Positions 5,512 through 7,798 of a DNA stretch of 7,798 nucleotides are shown here, one piece after another; the first letter of the stretch is position 1; the number at the start of each line of letters is the position of its first letter. The stretch covers positions 1 through 7,798 of the forward strand of contig CAZTWC010000172.1 in assembly GCA_964617105.1 (NCBI GenBank). The letters run 5' to 3'. The notes below the pieces were generated by a model. It worked only from the letters and a program-made list of their open reading frames with translations, searched no databases and was not told where the DNA came from. This stretch comes from CAZTWC01 sp964617105 [NCBI: uncultured Myxococcia bacterium]. GTDB taxonomy: Bacteria > CAZTWC01. The position numbers and the translations under genes are program-made.

Positions 5512-6189
5512 TCATTGGGGCGGGAAAGCCGGATTTTTCTCCACATGACACTGCAGGCAAAGTATCCGCTGAGGATGAGGCGTCCTGATAGGAGCCACCG
5601 CAGCGGGCCCGGAATGACAGGCCAGACAGTTAGTCCGCATCTGCAGAGAGTGGGGAATGGACACCGGCGCTCCGGGAAGGGTAGCCTGTTTAATAACCGG
5701 CGGTTTACTGCTCAGCCACTTGCTTTCTACAAAATCTTTAACCTCCTCCTGCGGCCTGATGTGGCATTGATCACAGGCACTGTAATGGGGGTGAGGTGTA
5801 ATTGGAGCGTAGGCCTTTAAAGATGTTACAAAGCCGCCCATTTTATGGCAGGTCAAGCAATCTATCCCCTGGTTGTTGAGTTTCTGCTCTTGGTGGGGAA
5901 TGATTGGCGGCGCTCCGGGATATTGGCGCAAATCGTAGTATTTGGTTCGGTCCCGATCCTGGCGCAGGTCAATCGGAGAAATAAGGCCCGAATGGGGATC
6001 TTTGATAGGGAGGTAGATATCTGCCTCACTGTCGGTGAGTAATAGAGCGAAGTTTTTTGGCAAAAGACCATTGGCAAAGAGTTTTGAACCAAAAACAACC
6101 AAGATAAACAGGTGAAACAAAACCAGTAAAATTATGGTTCTCTTCCTAAAAAAGATGGAGAAATTAAATTTTCTTAATATTGATTTCAT
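5512..6189 (-). CDS. napB: NapB-like tetraheme cytochrome with internally duplicated diheme module
   Basis: A 225-residue periplasmic c-type cytochrome next to NapA, to which it most likely donates electrons. I chose ATG 6189 because it overlaps the napA stop as ATGA, with GGTGGAAAAG upstream; an ATG at 6213 also exists but has no binding site. Residues 13-39 form a signal anchor or signal peptide, with KLFA39 before a possible cleavage site. Heme sites CxxCH lie at 111-115, 139-143, 188-192 and 211-215. Usual NapB has two. Here the NapB core appears twice: PGAPPIIPH (91-99), CLTCH, TPHPH, CDQCH, and again PGAPVSIPH (172-180), CLACH, TPHPQ, CLQCH. The PHS-type stretch SIPHSLQMR is typical of NapB. 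The symbol is used for likeness and position; the protein could be given another name in its lineage. Confidence 0.82.
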   Translation of the reverse strand: MKSILRKFNFSIFFRKRTIILLVLFHLFILVVFGSKLFANGLLPKNFALLLTDSEADIYLPIKDPHSGLISPIDLRQDRDRTKYYDLRQYPGAPPIIPHQEQKLNNQGIDCLTCHKMGGFVTSLKAYAPITPHPHYSACDQCHIRPQEEVKDFVESKWLSSKPPVIKQATLPGAPVSIPHSLQMRTNCLACHSGPAAVAPIRTPHPQRILCLQCHVEKNPAFPPQ

Positions 6190-7798
6190 ATCTTTTCCAC
6201 CCTTACGGCACATTTTTTATAATCGGGCTCTTTGGAAATAGGACAAAAAGAATCGAGAGTCAATTCATTAATCAATTTACTGTCATCGAAAAAGGGGACG
6301 AAAACCTGTCCCGGAGGCGGAGTCCCCCGCCCTTTAATTCTGGCGGAAAGAACCATGTTGCCTCTCCGGCTGGTCAAACGGATCTTTTCTCCGCTCCTGA
6401 TCCCCAGCCGCTTGGCATCCTGAGGATTTATCTCCACATAGGCTGAGGGAACAGCCCGGTGCAGCACCGGAACCCGGCGGGTCATGGTGCCCGTGTGCCA
6501 GTGCTCCAACACCCGGCCGGTATTTAGCCAGAAGGGATAGTCGCTGTCCGGTGACTCTGCTGGCGGCTCATAGGGACGGAACCAGACGATAGCCTTGTGG
6601 TCCGGTTTCCCATAAAAATCAAAATCTTTTCCCTTGGCGGCCGGGTCGTGTTTAGCATTGAAGCGCCATTGGGTCTCCTGGCCGTTGACAAAGGGCCAAA
6701 TTACCCCGGAACGCCTTTTCAGCAACTTAAAAGGAGCCATAGAATGCTTGGGGTTGGCGTGGAACTGAATATACTCATTCCAGATCTCTTCTACGTGGGA
6801 TTTCTCTTGGTAGGGAAACTGCTTGTTATAACCCATGTTTCTGGCTACTTCGATAATTTGCCAGGTATCACTCATGGCCTCTCCAGGCGGGGTGAGCAGT
6901 TGATCCCAGTGTTGGGTGCGCCGCTCGGAGTTGCCAAAAATCCCTTCCCGCTCTATCCACATGGCTGCCGGCAAAATCACATCGGCAACATCGGTGGTGG
7001 GGGTGGGGTAGACATCGGATACCACCAGAAAACGATCTTTTTTCTTTGCCCCGTTTCTGTAGCGCTTCAGATTGGGGATGGTAACCATGGGATTGGTAAC
7101 CTGGACCCACATAAAGCGGATATCCCCCCGGTCCAGAGCCCGAAACATCTCCACCGTATGGTAGGTTGGTTTGGGGTCAATATTTTTCTCCGGCACCTGC
7201 CAGATTTTGGCCGCCAACTTACGGGCTTTGGGTTTCATCACCACTCCGTGAGGCAATTTATGGGTAAGGGTTCCCACTTCACGCACGGTCCCGCAGGCGC
7301 TGGGCTGCCCGGTGAGAGAGAAGGGGCTGTTGCCCGGTGAAGAGATTTTGCCCACCAGCAGGTGAATATTGTAAATCAGGTTATTGATCCAAGTGCCCCG
7401 GGAATGCTGATTTACTCCCATGCACCAAAAACTGATCACCTTACGGTTGGGATCGCCAAATAATGAGGCCATATAGCGGATATCCGCCGCTTTGACGCCG
7501 GAGATCTTCTCCACCTTTTCCGGTGAATAGGGCTGGAGTAACTTTTTGAAAGACTCAAAACTCTCACCTTTAGGAGAATCTTTGAACTTAAAATGGTCTT
7601 TTAGCCCATAGCCGATATTGCTTTTTCCCGATTTGAAGGAGCAGTGTTTTTTCAGAAAGGCTTTGTTGATCTGATTGGTCCGAATCAGTTCGTGGCAAAT
7701 AGCGTTGGCCACCGCCAGGTCGGTCTGAGGTTTAAACAGAAAAGATCTGTCGCTGCCATGGCTGGTTCTGGTTGTCCGGGTGCATAAATCGATAATCC
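6186..7798 (-). CDS. napA: Periplasmic nitrate reductase catalytic subunit NapA, 5' part outside window
   Basis: The frame is open to the right edge and encodes the C-terminal 536 residues, about two thirds of a NapA. The N-terminal Tat signal, 4Fe-4S motif and molybdenum-ligand Cys would lie beyond 7798. The GTG at 7712 is internal: the frame continues upstream with family-like sequence such as TRTTRTSHGSDRS and FKPQTDLAVANAICHELI. Recognisable NapA segments are GVNQHSRGTWINNL, SPFSLTGQPSACGT and REVGT, WVQVTNPM, DVADVILPAAMW and NSERRTQHW. The bis-MGD-binding C-terminus follows, with NTGRVLEHWHTGTMTRR and FCPISKEPDYKKCAV. NapA reduces nitrate to nitrite in the periplasm with a bis-MGD molybdenum centre and one 4Fe-4S cluster. 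It is upstream in the operon and overlaps the NapB-like gene by ATGA. A related non-nitrate oxidoreductase is less likely given the C-terminus. Confidence 0.95.
   Translation of the reverse strand, partial: IIDLCTRTTRTSHGSDRSFLFKPQTDLAVANAICHELIRTNQINKAFLKKHCSFKSGKSNIGYGLKDHFKFKDSPKGESFESFKKLLQPYSPEKVEKISGVKAADIRYMASLFGDPNRKVISFWCMGVNQHSRGTWINNLIYNIHLLVGKISSPGNSPFSLTGQPSACGTVREVGTLTHKLPHGVVMKPKARKLAAKIWQVPEKNIDPKPTYHTVEMFRALDRGDIRFMWVQVTNPMVTIPNLKRYRNGAKKKDRFLVVSDVYPTPTTDVADVILPAAMWIEREGIFGNSERRTQHWDQLLTPPGEAMSDTWQIIEVARNMGYNKQFPYQEKSHVEEIWNEYIQFHANPKHSMAPFKLLKRRSGVIWPFVNGQETQWRFNAKHDPAAKGKDFDFYGKPDHKAIVWFRPYEPPAESPDSDYPFWLNTGRVLEHWHTGTMTRRVPVLHRAVPSAYVEINPQDAKRLGIRSGEKIRLTSRRGNMVLSARIKGRGTPPPGQVFVPFFDDSKLINELTLDSFCPISKEPDYKKCAVRVEKI

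Noticed and set aside
6597-7340. Long open frame on the plus strand opposite napA (247 codons)
   Set aside because: It is antisense to a clearly conserved NapA coding region. The His/Gly/Phe-rich product has no recognisable domain or binding site.

Overview
This window looks like part of a respiratory chromosome region from an anaerobic Gram-negative bacterium, most likely a Desulfobacterota (deltaproteobacterial) or similar lineage. The evidence is a periplasmic-type nitrate reductase catalytic subunit (NapA), two tetraheme c-type cytochromes, a Tat-exported multi-cluster ferredoxin subunit, an NrfD-type membrane subunit and several lipoproteins. The lineage is inferred from gene style only; there is no rRNA or other marker gene here.

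Layout, left to right. Positions 1-530 hold a small lipoprotein gene on the minus strand and a poorly defined stretch that may be a gene remnant. Positions 531-1635 hold mobB and mobA on the plus strand, overlapping by ATGA. They make the guanine-dinucleotide form of the molybdenum cofactor. mobA carries a frameshift near 1475-1482 as sequenced. A good promoter and ribosome binding site then precede a 44-residue lipoprotein gene (1729-1863). Positions of about 1873-2359 are an internally deleted IS200-type insertion sequence: both hairpin ends are present, but tnpA has lost its middle, including the region of the catalytic tyrosine. After a possible terminator (2421-2456), everything from 2495 to the right edge is one minus-strand operon. 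In transcription order it is napA (5' part outside the window), a NapB-like tetraheme cytochrome, a second tetraheme cytochrome, a four-cluster ferredoxin-type subunit and an NrfD-type quinol-interacting membrane protein.

How the genes fit together. The NrfD-like protein and the Fe-S protein resemble the NrfC/NrfD or PsrB/PsrC modules that exchange electrons with menaquinol. The two tetraheme cytochromes would carry electrons through the periplasm to NapA, which needs bis-MGD cofactor; MobA and MobB, encoded convergently nearby, act in making it. Within the window there is no napC, napD, napG or napH, so this looks like a Nap reductase driven by an Nrf-type quinol module. The most notable points are this hybrid operon, the internal duplication in the NapB-like cytochrome, a Cys-to-Tyr change in the first Fe-S motif, the mobA frameshift and the MITE-like IS200 derivative. 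I saw no CRISPR array, tRNA, rRNA or clearly unknown multi-gene system.
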